Notes: generated by a model from the letters alone, not told the origin. Positions 25,939 to 36,054 are shown, numbered from the stretch's first letter. The stretch: 64,000 nt of DNA from Streptomyces sp. NBC_01232 (GCF_035989885.1 NZ_CP108518.1:5447001-5511000); one strand, 5' to 3'. Translations and numbers: made by a program.

Positions 25939-26949
25939 TCAGTCGCCCTCGCGGCGTTCGCGCGTCTCCAGCAGCCGCCGCAGCGAATACAGCCGCGCCG
26001 GGTCCGCGTGGCCGTCCTCCACCCATTTGTCGAGCGCGCAGTCCTGCTCGTCGTGGCTGCACGCCCGCGGGCACTCCTCCGTCCCAGGCACCAGGTCCGG
26101 GAAGGCAAGGATCACCCGGGACGGGTCCACGTGGTGCAGGCCGAAGGAGCGCACGCCCGGGGTGTCGATGACCCAGCCGTCACCGCTCGGCAGCGGCAGT
26201 GCCAGCGCCGAGGTGGTGGTGTGCCGGCCGCGGCCGGTGACCGCGTTGACGTGCCCGGTGGCGCGCTGGCGGCCCTCGGCGACCAGCGAGTTCACCAGGG
26301 TGGTCTTGCCGACGCCCGAGTGGCCGACGAAGGCGGTGATCCGCCCGTCGAGCCGCTCGCGCACCCGGTCGGCCGCGTCGCCCGTGGCGAGCTCCTCGCG
26401 GTTGGTCACCACGTAGTTCACGCCGAGCGTCGAGTAGATCTCCAGGATCTTGTCCGCGGAGGTCAGATCGGACTTGGTGAGCACCAGCAGCGGCTCCAGC
26501 CCCGCGTCGTACGCCGCCACCAGGCAGCGGTCGATCATCCGGGGCCGGGGCTCCGGATCGGCCAGGGCCGTCACGATGGCCAGCTGGTCGGCGTTGGCGA
26601 CGACCACCCGCTCGTACGGGTCGTCGTCGTCGGCGGTGCGCCGCAGGACGGACTTGCGCTCCTCGATCCGCACGATGCGGGCCAGCGTGTCCTTCTTGCC
26701 GGACAGGTCACCGACGATCCAGACCAGATCGCCCACGACCGCCGCCTTGCGGCCCAGTTCACGAGCCTTCATCGCGTGCACCGTGCGGTTCTCGACCAGG
26801 CAGGTCAGCCGGCCGCGGTCCACGGTGAGGACGAAGCCCTCGGCCGCGTCCTCGTGCTTGGGCCGGATGCTGGTCCGCGGCCGGTTCCCCTTGGGGTTCG
26901 GGCGCTGGCGGATGTCGTCCTCGTCGGTGTGCTTGCCGTACCTGCGCAT
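25939..26949 (-). CDS. rsgA: Ribosome small-subunit-dependent GTPase RsgA
   Basis: A 336-residue circularly permuted GTPase for late 30S ribosome assembly. After an OB-fold region the motifs come in permuted order: G4 LLVLTKSDL, then G1 GHSGVGKTTLVNSL and G3 DTPGVRSFGL. The C-terminal zinc motif is CPRACSHDEQDC. The basic, disordered N-terminus (RRYGKHTDEDDIRQRPNPKG) is usual in actinobacteria. It lies eight bases downstream of aroA on the same strand and is probably co-transcribed. Confidence 0.95.
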   Translation of the reverse strand: MRRYGKHTDEDDIRQRPNPKGNRPRTSIRPKHEDAAEGFVLTVDRGRLTCLVENRTVHAMKARELGRKAAVVGDLVWIVGDLSGKKDTLARIVRIEERKSVLRRTADDDDPYERVVVANADQLAIVTALADPEPRPRMIDRCLVAAYDAGLEPLLVLTKSDLTSADKILEIYSTLGVNYVVTNREELATGDAADRVRERLDGRITAFVGHSGVGKTTLVNSLVAEGRQRATGHVNAVTGRGRHTTTSALALPLPSGDGWVIDTPGVRSFGLHHVDPSRVILAFPDLVPGTEECPRACSHDEQDCALDKWVEDGHADPARLYSLRRLLETRERREGD

Positions 26950-26957
26950 GACCGGCC

Positions 26958-28328
26958 CTACGCTCCCGCACCCGCTCCGGGAGTCCCGGAGTCACCGGCG
27001 TCCCCGGCGAGCATGTCCGCCCACATCTTCGGGAAGTCCGGCAGGGTCTTCGCGGTCGTCGCCACGTTCTCGATCTGTACGCCCTCCACCGCCAGGCCGA
27101 TCACCGCGCCCGCGGTGGCCATCCGGTGGTCGTCGTACGTGTGGAAGATGCCGCCGTGCATCCGGCGCGGGCGGATGCGCAGGCCGTCGGCGGTCTCGGT
27201 CACGTCGCCGCCGAGCGCGTTGATCTCCTTGGTCAGCGCGGCCAGCCGGTCCGTCTCGTGCAGGCGAAGGTGCGCGACACCGCGCAGCACCGACTCGGAG
27301 TCGGCCAGGGCCGCCACCGCCGCGATGCCCGGGGTGAGCTCGCCCACCTCGCTCAGGTCCACGTCGATGCCGTGGATCTTGCCGGTGCCGGTGAAGACCA
27401 GGCCCGCATCCGTCAGCTCGCAGGAGCCGCCCATCTCGGTGAAGATCCGGCGCAGCGCGTCACCGGGCTGGGTGGTGCGGCGCGGCCAGTCGGGGACGGT
27501 GACCGTACCGCCGGTGATCAGGGCCGCGGCCAGGAAGGGCTGCGCGTTGGAGAGGTCCGGCTCCACGACCATGTCGCGGCCCAGCAGCGCGCCGGGGGTC
27601 ACTCGCCACACGTCCTTCTCGCCGCCGGCCTCGGGGGTGTCGACCTGGGCGCCCGCCGCGCGCAGCATCTCCACCGTCATCCGGATGTGCGGCATCGACG
27701 GCAGGGTGGTCCCCACGTGCCGGACCTCGACGCCCTGGTTGAAGCGCGGGGCGGAGAGCAGCAGCGCCGAGACGAACTGCGAGGAGTTGCTGGCGTCGAT
27801 CTCGACCGTGCCGCCCTCGAGGGCGCCGCCGCCCAGGACGGTCATGGGCAGCGCGCCCCGGTTGTCGTCGTCGATGCGGGCACCGAGGGTGCGCAGGGCG
27901 CTGATGACCTGGCCGAGCGGGCGCTCGTAGGAGCGCGGGTCGCCGTCGAAGCGGATGTCGCCGTCGGCGAGGGTGGCCACCGGCGGCAGGAAGCGCATGA
28001 CCGTGCCCGCATTGCCGACGTCCACGGTCGTCGGGCCGTGCAGGGCCGCCGGGATGACCCGCCAGGCCTCGCCGCCGGCGCCGTCGCCGGAGCTGGAGGA
28101 GACGGTCTCCTCGATGCCGACGCCCATCGCGCGCAGCGCGTCGGCCATCAGCTGGGAGTCGCGCGAGCGCAGCGGGCGGCGCACCCAGCCGGGCTCGGAG
28201 GCGAGAGCGGCGAGGACCAGGGCGCGGTTGGTGACCGATTTGGACCCCGGCACCGTGACGGTGGCGTGGACGGTCCCATCGGCGAGCGGAGCGGGCCAGA
28301 GGGCAGGGAGCGCGGGGGTCTCGGTCAT
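26958..28328 (-). CDS. aroA: 3-phosphoshikimate 1-carboxyvinyltransferase (EPSP synthase)
   Basis: A 456-residue AroA enzyme that joins shikimate-3-phosphate and phosphoenolpyruvate in the chorismate pathway. Visible are the substrate loop [17 protein letters not shown], the glycine-rich [16 protein letters not shown], and the C-terminal [13 protein letters not shown] and [18 protein letters not shown]. The start is the ATG ending at 28328 ([14 protein letters not shown]). The next gene is rsgA, eight bases on. Confidence 0.96.
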   Translation of the reverse strand: MTETPALPALWPAPLADGTVHATVTVPGSKSVTNRALVLAALASEPGWVRRPLRSRDSQLMADALRAMGVGIEETVSSSSGDGAGGEAWRVIPAALHGPTTVDVGNAGTVMRFLPPVATLADGDIRFDGDPRSYERPLGQVISALRTLGARIDDDNRGALPMTVLGGGALEGGTVEIDASNSSQFVSALLLSAPRFNQGVEVRHVGTTLPSMPHIRMTVEMLRAAGAQVDTPEAGGEKDVWRVTPGALLGRDMVVEPDLSNAQPFLAAALITGGTVTVPDWPRRTTQPGDALRRIFTEMGGSCELTDAGLVFTGTGKIHGIDVDLSEVGELTPGIAAVAALADSESVLRGVAHLRLHETDRLAALTKEINALGGDVTETADGLRIRPRRMHGGIFHTYDDHRMATAGAVIGLAVEGVQIENVATTAKTLPDFPKMWADMLAGDAGDSGTPGAGAGA

Positions 28329-28392
28329 GGCCCCCACTTTAGTGGCTTCCTCCGGCCCCAGATCTTGATCCCGGTCCCGTCTCAGGGAGCGG

Positions 28393-29106
28393 TCACAGGC
28401 CGAGCAGCCAGCGGGCGCCGCCGATCAGCGAGCACAGGGCGACCACGTGGAAGAAGAGCAGCCACACCACCGGGTGCAGGTGAGTGAGCCGGCCGAGCTG
28501 GTCGGCGTCGGAATCCGGCGCCCCGCCGTTCCTGCGCTTGGCCCCCAGCTCGAAGACCGGCCGGACCCCGCCGAGCAGCAGGAACCACACCACGAGGTAG
28601 ACGAAGGCGGCCTGCACGTCGGCCGGCGTCAGCCAGGACACCAGCAGGAAGGTCCCGCCGGTCAGTACCACCGTCAGCGCCCCGTACGCGTTCCGGATCA
28701 TCACCAGCATCGCCAGGAGCAGGGCGGTGGCCACCCACAGCAGCAGAGTGATCCGGTGCGCGGAGAGCAGTGCCGCGCCGCCCAGCCCGAGCAGCGAGGG
28801 CGCCGTGTACCCGCCCGCGGCGGTCAGGATCATCCCGATTCCGGTCGGTCTGCCCCGGCTGACGGTGACCCCGCTGGTGTCGGAGTGCAGCCGTATCCCG
28901 CTCAGGCGCCGCCCGGTCAGCAGCGCCAGCAGGCCGTGCCCGCCCTCGTGCGCGATGGTGATGGCGTTGCGCGACAGCCGCCACAGCGGGCGGGGCCCCA
29001 CGGCGGCGAGGGCGACCAGCCCTGTCACGATCACCAGCCACAGTTCGGGCGCGGCCTGTATGCCCGTGAGCCGGTCCCAGAGACCGGCCGTCGTACTGCT
29101 GTCCAT
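28393..29106 (-). CDS. M50-family integral membrane metallopeptidase
   Basis: A 237-residue protein with about six membrane helices and the intramembrane zinc motif HEGGH within [21 protein letters not shown] (residues of about 45-65). This places it in the M50B peptidase-like family, whose better-known members include sporulation-type site-2 proteases. A third metal ligand is not obvious. The substrate is unknown. ATG at 29106; divergent from the SRAP gene. Confidence 0.85.
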   Translation of the reverse strand: MDSSTTAGLWDRLTGIQAAPELWLVIVTGLVALAAVGPRPLWRLSRNAITIAHEGGHGLLALLTGRRLSGIRLHSDTSGVTVSRGRPTGIGMILTAAGGYTAPSLLGLGGAALLSAHRITLLLWVATALLLAMLVMIRNAYGALTVVLTGGTFLLVSWLTPADVQAAFVYLVVWFLLLGGVRPVFELGAKRRNGGAPDSDADQLGRLTHLHPVVWLLFFHVVALCSLIGGARWLLGL

Positions 29107-29186
29107 AGGGTGGCGGACTCCTTGCGGTGGTGTTCCTGGGGGCACCTTCCGGCGGTGGCCGGGGGCGACATGGCAGTCTGGCAGCC

Positions 29187-30005
29187 ATGTGCGGACGGTA
29201 TGCAGCCAGTCGTGGGCCCGAGGACCTCGTGGAGGCGTTCGGCATCGAGAAGTGGGAGCCGGAGGAGGTCCTGGCCCCCGATTTCAACGTGGCGCCGACG
29301 AAAGAGGTCCACGTGATCCTCGACCGTCCCCTCAAAGACGCTTCGCACGCCCGTCCGGTTCGCCAGCTGCGCGTCCTGAAATGGGGGCTGGTCCCCTCCT
29401 GGGCCCAGAACCCCGACGGCGCCGCCCGGATGATCAACGCCCGGTCCGAGACCCTGCACGAGAAACCGTCCTTCCGCCGGCCGTTCGCGCAGCGCCGCTG
29501 CATCGTCCCCGCGGACGGCTACTACGAGTGGGTCACCGCCCACGACGAGCGGCAGCTGGAGGTGGAGGGCAAGAAGAAGCGGGCCCGCAAGCAGCCCTAC
29601 TTCGTGCTCCCCTCCGACGGATCCGTCTTCGCCATGGCCGGGATATACGAGTTCTGGCGCGACCGGACCCTGCCCGACGAGCACCCGCTCGCCTGGTGGG
29701 TCACCTGCTCGGTGATCACCACCGAGGCCGAGACGACACCCCTGGGCGTGGCCCCCGCCGAGGGGCCGCGCTCGCTGTCCGAGATCCACCCCCGGATGCC
29801 GCTGATGCTGACCCCGGACCGCTGGGACGCCTGGCTGGACCCCGCGAACACCGACACCGAGGGCTCGCTGCGGGCGCTGCTGGCGCCGCCGCCCGGCGGG
29901 CTGATGCGGGCCTACCCGGTGTCCACGGCCGTGAGCAGCGTGCGCAACAACGGCCCGGAACTGCTGACGGAGCTCGCCGCGCCGGAGGAGGCCACCCTCT
30001 TCTAG
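29187..30005 (+). CDS. SRAP-domain abasic-site protein (YedK/HMCES family)
   Basis: A 272-residue SRAP protein. The catalytic cysteine is residue 2 (MCGRYA), which caps abasic sites in single-stranded DNA as a thiazolidine crosslink. Other family residues are ARMINARSETLHEKPSFRRPF, GYYEW (active-site Glu) and SEIHPRMPLML (active-site His). Removing the first Met exposes Cys2, which fixes the start at ATG 29187. It is longer than Escherichia coli YedK because of a lysine-rich insert near residue 130. Confidence 0.93.
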   Translation: MCGRYAASRGPEDLVEAFGIEKWEPEEVLAPDFNVAPTKEVHVILDRPLKDASHARPVRQLRVLKWGLVPSWAQNPDGAARMINARSETLHEKPSFRRPFAQRRCIVPADGYYEWVTAHDERQLEVEGKKKRARKQPYFVLPSDGSVFAMAGIYEFWRDRTLPDEHPLAWWVTCSVITTEAETTPLGVAPAEGPRSLSEIHPRMPLMLTPDRWDAWLDPANTDTEGSLRALLAPPPGGLMRAYPVSTAVSSVRNNGPELLTELAAPEEATLF

Positions 30006-30041
30006 GGGGTCCTTCGGCTCCCGCCCGGCAGGATGGGACGC

Positions 30042-30698
30042 ATGACCACGCGTACCGAGAGCGTCGACACCCCGGCGGGCGAGGCCCGCATCACCTGGCA
30101 CACGGCGCCGGAGCCCGGGCCGAAGCTCGTCCTCGCCGTGAGCCACGGAGCCGGCGGCGGCATCGAGGCCCGGGACCTCCGGGCGCTGGCCGACGCCCTG
30201 CCGGCCCGCGGGATCACGGTGGCCCTGGTCGAACAGCCCTGGCGGGTCGCCGGGAAGAAGGTCGCCGCCGCCCCCAAGGTGCTGGACGAGGGCTGGCGCG
30301 GGCTCTGGCCGGCGCTCACGGCGCCCGGACTGCCGGTGGTCGCGGGCGGCCGCAGCGCCGGGGCCCGGGTGGCCTGCCGGACCGCCGCCGAACTGGGCGC
30401 CGCCGGGGTGCTGGCGCTGGCGTTCCCGCTGCACCCGCCGGGCCGGCCGGAGAAGTCCCGCGCCGCGGAGCTCACCGGGGCCGGCCGGCCCACCCTCGTG
30501 GTCCAGGGCGGCCGGGACCCCTTCGGGCGGCCCGAGGAGTTCCCCGAGCCGGGCGGCCGGGACCCGTACGAGCTCGTGGAGGTGGCGCACGGGGATCACG
30601 GCTTCGCGGTGCCGAAGAAGGCGGACACCACCCAGGAGGAGGCGCTCCTGACGATCACCGAAGCGGTCGCGGAGTGGCTCGCGCGGCTCCCCGTGTGA
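30042..30698 (+). CDS. Alpha/beta-hydrolase-fold protein
   Basis: A 218-residue protein resembling the KAN/dienelactone-type alpha/beta hydrolases. SHGAGGG forms the oxyanion-hole strand, GGRSAGARVACR carries the nucleophile serine, PTLVVQGGRDPFG the acid residue, and HGDHGFAVPKK the histidine. No signal peptide, so cytoplasmic. ATG 30042 is chosen because the ATG at 30033 is too close to its ribosome site. The substrate is unknown. Confidence 0.8.
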   Translation: MTTRTESVDTPAGEARITWHTAPEPGPKLVLAVSHGAGGGIEARDLRALADALPARGITVALVEQPWRVAGKKVAAAPKVLDEGWRGLWPALTAPGLPVVAGGRSAGARVACRTAAELGAAGVLALAFPLHPPGRPEKSRAAELTGAGRPTLVVQGGRDPFGRPEEFPEPGGRDPYELVEVAHGDHGFAVPKKADTTQEEALLTITEAVAEWLARLPV

Positions 30699-30801
30699 CG
30701 GCGGACGGGCGCGCCCCGGGGACGGGCCGCATACCTGCAAAAGACCCGCCGAGGACCTGCCGGGGACCCACCGAAGATCCGCCGAGGACCTGGCGGCCCC
30801 C

Positions 30802-30828
30802 GGGAATGCGCCGCCCGCCCCTTCTGTT
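30802..30828 (+). promoter_or_regulatory. SigR-type autoregulatory promoter of sigR
   Basis: GGGAAT (30802-30807), an 18-base spacer and GTT (30826-30828) match the Streptomyces SigR consensus GGAAT-N18-GTT. It lies 48 bases before the long-form start codon, the position of the known SigR-dependent p2 promoter. Confidence 0.75.
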
Positions 30829-30876
30829 GTCTCGGATGTCGGAACGTAGGGGAACTCGTCGGAGGAGAGGGAGCGC

Positions 30877-31686
30877 ATGACCCAGGTCATCAGCCAGAAC
30901 CGTCGGCAGGCCGCTGACCTGGACTGGACCGTGCTGCCCGCGCCCAAGAGCAGCTCGCTTCGGGCGGCGGAGGGCCGGGAAGGTCGACTATTCTCCGATT
31001 CGAGCGGATCCGCTTTCGGAGCCGCCACGCTGTCGGAGGAGGTGGGTCCTGTCGCTGGGACCGACGAAGGCCACGCGGAGGAGACGACCCTGGAGCGCAA
31101 TGCGCGCTTCGAACGGGACGCCCTCGGCTACCTCGACCAGATGTACTCGGCCGCGCTGCGCATGACGCGCAATCCGGCCGACGCCGAGGACCTGGTCCAG
31201 GAGACGTACGCGAAGGCATACGCGTCCTTCCACCAGTTCCGCGAGGGCACCAACCTGAAGGCGTGGCTGTACCGCATTCTGACCAACACCTTCATCAACT
31301 CCTACCGCAAGAAGCAGCGCGAACCCCAGCGCAGCGCCGCGGAGGAGATCGAGGACTGGCAGCTGGCGCGCGCCGAGTCGCACATGTCGACCGGACTGCG
31401 TTCCGCCGAGTCGCAGGCGCTCGACCACCTGCCCGATTCGGATGTGAAGGAAGCACTGCAGGCCATTCCGGAGGAGTTCCGCATCGCGGTCTACCTTGCC
31501 GACGTAGAGGGCTTTGCGTACAAGGAGATCGCGGACATCATGGGTACACCCATCGGTACGGTCATGTCGCGACTGCACCGTGGCCGCCGTCAACTCCGCG
31601 GAATGCTGGAGGACTATGCCCGTGAGCGCGGGCTGGTTCCCGCGGGCGCGGGAGAGTCGAACGACCGGAAAGGCTCGGGCTCATGA
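30877..31686 (+). CDS. sigR: ECF sigma factor SigR (long and short forms)
   Basis: Thiol-oxidative-stress ECF sigma factor of 269 residues in the long form (ATG 30877). An internal GTG at 31042 behind GGAGGAG gives the standard 214-residue form. The extension is exactly 55 residues, the size of the unstable SigR-prime extension described in S. coelicolor. Region 2 ([34 protein letters not shown]) and region 4 ([44 protein letters not shown]) are intact. The stop overlaps the rsrA start (ATGA), coupling sigma to anti-sigma. Confidence 0.95.
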   Translation: MTQVISQNRRQAADLDWTVLPAPKSSSLRAAEGREGRLFSDSSGSAFGAATLSEEVGPVAGTDEGHAEETTLERNARFERDALGYLDQMYSAALRMTRNPADAEDLVQETYAKAYASFHQFREGTNLKAWLYRILTNTFINSYRKKQREPQRSAAEEIEDWQLARAESHMSTGLRSAESQALDHLPDSDVKEALQAIPEEFRIAVYLADVEGFAYKEIADIMGTPIGTVMSRLHRGRRQLRGMLEDYARERGLVPAGAGESNDRKGSGS

Positions 31687-31988
31687 GTTGCGGAGAGCCG
31701 CACGAGACAGAATGCTCCGAGGTACTGGATCACCTGTACGAGTTTCTCGACCAGGAGATGCCGGACAGTGACTGCACGAAGTTCGAGACGCACTTCGGCG
31801 AGTGCAATCCCTGCCTGGAGAAGTACGGCCTGGAACAGGCCGTGAAGAAGCTCGTGAAGCGTTGCTGCGGGTCGGACGACGTGCCGACCGACCTGCGGTC
31901 GAAGGTGATGGGCCGGATCGAGCTGATCAGGTCCGGTCAGGCGGTTCCCGACCACGACGTCACCGCCGACAACCCCGCGCCCGGCTGA
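31683..31988 (+). CDS. rsrA: Zinc-binding redox-sensitive anti-sigma factor RsrA
   Basis: A 101-residue ZAS-family anti-sigma factor that binds SigR and releases it on disulfide stress. The functional residues fall at the same positions as in S. coelicolor RsrA: C3, C11, C31, H37, C41, C44 and the C61-C62 pair. The HxxxCxxC motif is H37-x3-C41-x2-C44. Its ATG overlaps the sigR stop, and a large hairpin terminates the operon. Confidence 0.96.
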   Translation: MSCGEPHETECSEVLDHLYEFLDQEMPDSDCTKFETHFGECNPCLEKYGLEQAVKKLVKRCCGSDDVPTDLRSKVMGRIELIRSGQAVPDHDVTADNPAPG

Positions 31989-32020
31989 CCGGCCCGGTAA
32001 CCGGCCGACGATTCGACAGC

Positions 32021-32069
32021 CGCCCCCGGAAGGGCACTTCGTTCACCCGAAGGTGCTAATCCGGGGGCG
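32021..32069 (+). terminator. Terminator of sigR-rsrA
   Basis: CGCCCCCGGA (32021-32030) pairs with TCCGGGGGCG (32060-32069). The interior can form a second helix, GCACTTCG with CGAAGGTGC. Confidence 0.65.
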
Positions 32070-32189
32070 TCCGCATGGCCCAATGCACAAATCCGGCCCA
32101 CCACGCTCCGGGCCCCGCCTATTCTCCCCATTCGGTGCTGGTTCCTTATCTCAGTACCCGGTGTGCACGGCACAGGGGAGGAGAGCGCC

Positions 32190-33680
32190 ATGCGGGCACT
32201 TCCGCCGGGGGCGCGCGGATTCATCCTGTGCGCCGTCCTCGCCGCCGCCGCGTGCGTCACCCCGGCCCTCACGGATTCCGGTACGCCCTGGGCGGCCGTG
32301 GCCCTGCTCGCCGTGCTCTGCCTCGCCTGCGAACTCGTCAGGATCTGCCCGCTGCTGGGCAGCCGGGTGCCCGAGGGCCTCGGCTCCTTCTTCCCCGTGG
32401 TGCTCGCCGCCGTCTTCCTGCTGCCGCCCGCCGCCGCCGCGCTCGTGGCGCTGCCCGGAGGGCTCGCGGGGACCGTCGCCCAGCGGCCCGTCCGGGTGCG
32501 CCGTGTGTGGCACGGCGCTCAGCAGGCGATGGCAGCATGGGCCGCGGGGCAGGTGTACGGGCTGCTGGGCGGCCCCGCCGCCCTCGCCGCGGGCCCACCC
32601 GCCACCGCGTCCGGACCGCCGGCCGGCTTCCCCTGCCTGCTGCTGCCCGCGGCCGGTGCGGCCGTCACCTTCTGCCTGGTGCTCGCCGCCCTCGACGTCG
32701 GCATCCTGGCCGTCGCCAAACGCAGGCCGGCCGCCACGGCCCTGCGCGGGCTGCCGGCCCTCGCCCCGTACTGCGTCCACGGCCTCGCCGGCCTGATGAT
32801 GGCCGTCATGTGGCGCAGCCCGTACGGGATCCCGGCCGCGCTGCTCGTGCTGCTGCCGATGTACGTCTCCTGCTGGGTCTTCGCCCAGTACCACCGCGAG
32901 CACGCCGCCCACCGGGCCACCATCCGCGCCCTCGTCCAGGCCGTCGACATCAAGGACCGCTACACGCGGGGCCACAGCGAACGGGTGGGCCAGGCCTCGG
33001 CGATGATCGCCCGTGAGCTGGGCATGACCGGGGACCGGCTGGAGACGGTGCGCATCGCCGGGATCCTGCACGACGTCGGCAAACTCGGCGTTCCCACCCG
33101 GCTGCTGCGCAAGGACGGGCCGCTCACCCCGCAGGAACGCCGGATCATCGAGCTGCACCCCGAGTACGGGCACGAGATGGTGCGCGGGATCGACTTCCTG
33201 GGCGAGGCCCGGTGCGCGATCCTGCACCACCACGAGCGGGTCGACGGCTCCGGCTATCCGTACGGGCTGACCGGCGAGCAGATCCCGGTGCTGGCCCGGG
33301 TGGTGGCGGTGGCCGACGCCTTCGACGCGATGACCTCGACCCGCTCGTACAGCAGGGCCCGGCCGGTCCCGACGGCGCTGGCCGAGCTGGAGCGGTGTGC
33401 GGGCGCCCAGTTCGACCCGGCGATGGTACGGGCCCTGACGGGCGCCATCGGGCGGCACGGCTGGCACCCGGTGGTCACCTCGGACGAGGACCTCCAGGTG
33501 ATCAGCGGCCCGGCTCCCGCAGGCCCCCTGCCCGGACCCGGCGCCCCCGCCCCCGCTCCCAGGGCCGGTGCGAGCGAGGACGGGCCCGGCGGGAGCGGCA
33601 CCCCGGGCCGGAGCCCGCAGGACAGCAGCCCGGCCGACGGCGGTGCGGGCCCGATGCAGCCCACCCGGGGCGCGCGGTGA
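32190..33680 (+). CDS. Membrane HD-GYP phosphodiesterase-like protein
   Basis: A 496-residue protein. Residues 1-245 hold about six hydrophobic helices. An HD-GYP domain spans about 250-415, with RYTRGHSERVG, the HD pair in ILHDVGKLGVP, and the full HHHERVDGSGYPYGL signature. A Pro/Gly-rich tail follows. HD-GYP proteins hydrolyse cyclic di-GMP or related dinucleotides, and conservation suggests activity, though this is untested here. ATG 32190 follows GGGGAGGAGAG. The stop overlaps a second HD-domain gene (GTGA). Confidence 0.87.
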   Translation: MRALPPGARGFILCAVLAAAACVTPALTDSGTPWAAVALLAVLCLACELVRICPLLGSRVPEGLGSFFPVVLAAVFLLPPAAAALVALPGGLAGTVAQRPVRVRRVWHGAQQAMAAWAAGQVYGLLGGPAALAAGPPATASGPPAGFPCLLLPAAGAAVTFCLVLAALDVGILAVAKRRPAATALRGLPALAPYCVHGLAGLMMAVMWRSPYGIPAALLVLLPMYVSCWVFAQYHREHAAHRATIRALVQAVDIKDRYTRGHSERVGQASAMIARELGMTGDRLETVRIAGILHDVGKLGVPTRLLRKDGPLTPQERRIIELHPEYGHEMVRGIDFLGEARCAILHHHERVDGSGYPYGLTGEQIPVLARVVAVADAFDAMTSTRSYSRARPVPTALAELERCAGAQFDPAMVRALTGAIGRHGWHPVVTSDEDLQVISGPAPAGPLPGPGAPAPAPRAGASEDGPGGSGTPGRSPQDSSPADGGAGPMQPTRGAR

Positions 33681-34936
33681 AGGGGACCGCCACCTGGGGC
33701 GTGCGCGGCGCGGCCGCGCTGCTCACCGTCGCAGGGCTCGGCCACACCCTGTGGCACGGCGTCGACGAACCCGGCGCGGCCCTGGCCTTCGGAGCCCTGA
33801 TCGCCATCGGGGAGCTCGCCCGGCGCGACCGCCAGGACCCCCCGGGCCGCCGGCCCGCACCGCTCGGCTCCGCCGGGGCCCTCGCCTACGCCCTGCTCGG
33901 CCAGAACGCCGGGCAGCCCACCCACCACGGGGTGCTCCAGACCGTCGCGGTCGTCGTCGCGGCCGCCCTCGCCGGGATCGTCCCGCACATCGCCCGCGGC
34001 CGGGGCCCCGCCCTCGACCACCTCTCCCGCCGGGTGCTCACCGCCGCCTTCGCCGCCGCCTGTTTCCAGCCGCTCTACAACTCGGGCCGGCTGGAGCAGT
34101 GGCTGGGCCAGGGCCCGTACCTCGTCCTCTTCCTGCTCCTCCTCCTCGGCCTCACCGTTCTGTGCGACGCGGTGCTCGCCGCCGCGCCGGCGGGTGCCCG
34201 GACCGGCCGGCCGTACGGTCCGCTGCTGCGCGACGAACTGCGTGCCCAGCTCGGCATCGGCTCGGCGATCTGCGCCACCGGGGTCGTGATGGCGCTCGGT
34301 GCGGCCGTCGCGGGCCTGTGGGCCGTACCCGTCTTCAGCGTGCCCCTGCTGCTGACCCAGCTGTCCTTCCACCGGATCACCGCGATCCGCACCACCTACC
34401 GCCAGACCATCACCTCCCTGGCCCGCGCCACCGAGATCGCCGGCTGCACCCGGCCGGGCCACTCGCGCCGGGTCGCCGCCCTGAGCTGCGCCGTGGGCCG
34501 GGAGCTGGGCCTGTCGGAGCGGGAGCTCACGGTGCTGGAGTACGCCGCCCTGATGCACGACATCGGGCAGCTCTCCCTCGTCGACCCGGTCCCGGACGGG
34601 GCCACGGCCGGGCTGCCGGGGGCCGAGGCCCGGCGGATCGCCGAGCTGGGCGGGGAGGTGGCCCGGCAGACCGGGGTGTCCGCCGAGGTGGCCGTGGTCG
34701 TGGAGCGGCAGGCGGATCCTTACCGGGAACAGCCGCTCGCGGCCCGGATCGTGCGTACGGTGAATGCGTACGACGATCTGGTCGGCGGGAGCCGTCACCC
34801 GGGTGGCTCACTGGCCGCTCTGGAGCGGCTCCGCCTGGGCACCGGGCATGATTACCAGCCGGAGGTCGTCGAATGCCTGGCAAGGGTTCTGGCCAGGGGC
34901 GGACGTGGCAGAGTGGTGCCCGTCCCACCTGGGTAA
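33677..34936 (+). CDS. Membrane HD-domain protein without GYP motif
   Basis: A 419-residue protein built like its neighbour: several membrane helices in the first 250 residues, then an HD domain with PGHSRRVAALSCAVGRELGL and the metal pair in LMHDIGQLSL. The GYP signature is absent; the matching region reads ERQADPYREQPLA. It may be a degenerate partner or regulator of the HD-GYP protein, whose stop overlaps this GTG start, so equimolar synthesis is likely. Enzyme activity is doubtful. Confidence 0.82.
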   Translation: MKGTATWGVRGAAALLTVAGLGHTLWHGVDEPGAALAFGALIAIGELARRDRQDPPGRRPAPLGSAGALAYALLGQNAGQPTHHGVLQTVAVVVAAALAGIVPHIARGRGPALDHLSRRVLTAAFAAACFQPLYNSGRLEQWLGQGPYLVLFLLLLLGLTVLCDAVLAAAPAGARTGRPYGPLLRDELRAQLGIGSAICATGVVMALGAAVAGLWAVPVFSVPLLLTQLSFHRITAIRTTYRQTITSLARATEIAGCTRPGHSRRVAALSCAVGRELGLSERELTVLEYAALMHDIGQLSLVDPVPDGATAGLPGAEARRIAELGGEVARQTGVSAEVAVVVERQADPYREQPLAARIVRTVNAYDDLVGGSRHPGGSLAALERLRLGTGHDYQPEVVECLARVLARGGRGRVVPVPPG

Positions 34937-35067
34937 CCCATGGGTAATGAGCGGCCGTCCGAGTGGGCATGGTTGGATGCCAGTAAGAGGGACCGTAGGA
35001 GTGTCCGCAAGGCTGCACCGTAGTCACCCGGCGACCGCCGGGAGGTGCCCCCAGGCAGGCGGGAATC

Positions 35068-36054
35068 GTGAGGATCTTCGGGAAGGTACGGCATCGGCCC
35101 TCCGCCTCGTGGCGGCAGGCCACCGACCGCGCGTTCACGCTGATCGGCGACGGGCGGTACGAGGACGCGGGCGCGCTGCTGACGAGAGCGGCGGACCTGG
35201 AGCCCTGGCTGTCCGAGTCCTGGTTCAATCTGGCCCTTTTGCACAAGTTCCGGCACGACTGGGAGCAGGCGCGGGCCGCCGGGCTGCGCGCCGTGGCCCT
35301 GCTGGACCGTGAGACCGGCGCCCCGGACTGGTGGAACGTGGGGATCGCCGCCACCGCGCTGCAGGACTGGCCGCTTGCCCGGCGGGCCTGGCAGGCGTAC
35401 GGGCTGAAGGTGCCCGGGGACGCGGCCGGGGCGGGCGAACCGGTCGGCATGGAGCTCGGCAGCGCCGCCGTGCGGCTCTCGCCCGAGGGCGAGGCCGAGG
35501 TGGTCTGGGGCCGTCGGCTGGATCCGGCCCGGCTGGAGGTCCTGTCGATCCCGCTGCCCTCCTCGGGGCGGCGCTGGGGCGAGGTCGTGCTCCACGACGG
35601 GGTCCCGCACGGCGAGCGGGTGACCGCGGCCGGGCCCTCGTACCCCGTCTTCGACGAGATCGAGCTGTGGGCGCCGTCCCCCGTGCCGACCTGGGTGGTG
35701 CTGCTGGAGGCGGCCACCGAGGCGGACCGTGACGCGCTGGAGCAGCTGGCCTCGGACGCCGGTTTCGCCGCCGAGGACTGGTCCTCGTCGGTGCGGCTGC
35801 TGTGCCGGACCTGCTCGGAGAGCGAGATGCCGAGCGACGAGGGCGACGGCGAGCACCTCGATCCGCATGATCACAGCGAGCCGGGGCACCCCGGACCGCT
35901 GGGGCACCGTACGGCCGGCTCCGGCTCCCTGTGGGTCCCCGAGCGCGAATGCGGGATCGCGGCGCCGGCCGGTCTGGTGCGCGGACTGCTCGACGGCTGG
36001 GTCGCGGACAGCCCGGGCACCCGCGAGTGGCGGGATCTCGAAGAAGTCTGCTGA
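35068..36054 (+). CDS. TPR-containing protein
   Basis: A 328-residue protein. Residues 15-115 contain two to three TPR-like helix pairs (ATDRAFTLIGDGRYEDAGALLTRAADLEPWLSESWFNLALL). The remaining 200 residues are a beta-rich region of unknown fold with a His/Asp-rich loop (EGDGEHLDPHDHSEPGHPGPLGH), possibly metal-binding, and a conserved-looking C-terminus. The GTG start 35068 follows GGCGGGAATC. It lies between the HD-domain pair and peptide deformylase on the same strand. Function unknown. Confidence 0.75.
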   Translation: MRIFGKVRHRPSASWRQATDRAFTLIGDGRYEDAGALLTRAADLEPWLSESWFNLALLHKFRHDWEQARAAGLRAVALLDRETGAPDWWNVGIAATALQDWPLARRAWQAYGLKVPGDAAGAGEPVGMELGSAAVRLSPEGEAEVVWGRRLDPARLEVLSIPLPSSGRRWGEVVLHDGVPHGERVTAAGPSYPVFDEIELWAPSPVPTWVVLLEAATEADRDALEQLASDAGFAAEDWSSSVRLLCRTCSESEMPSDEGDGEHLDPHDHSEPGHPGPLGHRTAGSGSLWVPERECGIAAPAGLVRGLLDGWVADSPGTREWRDLEEVC

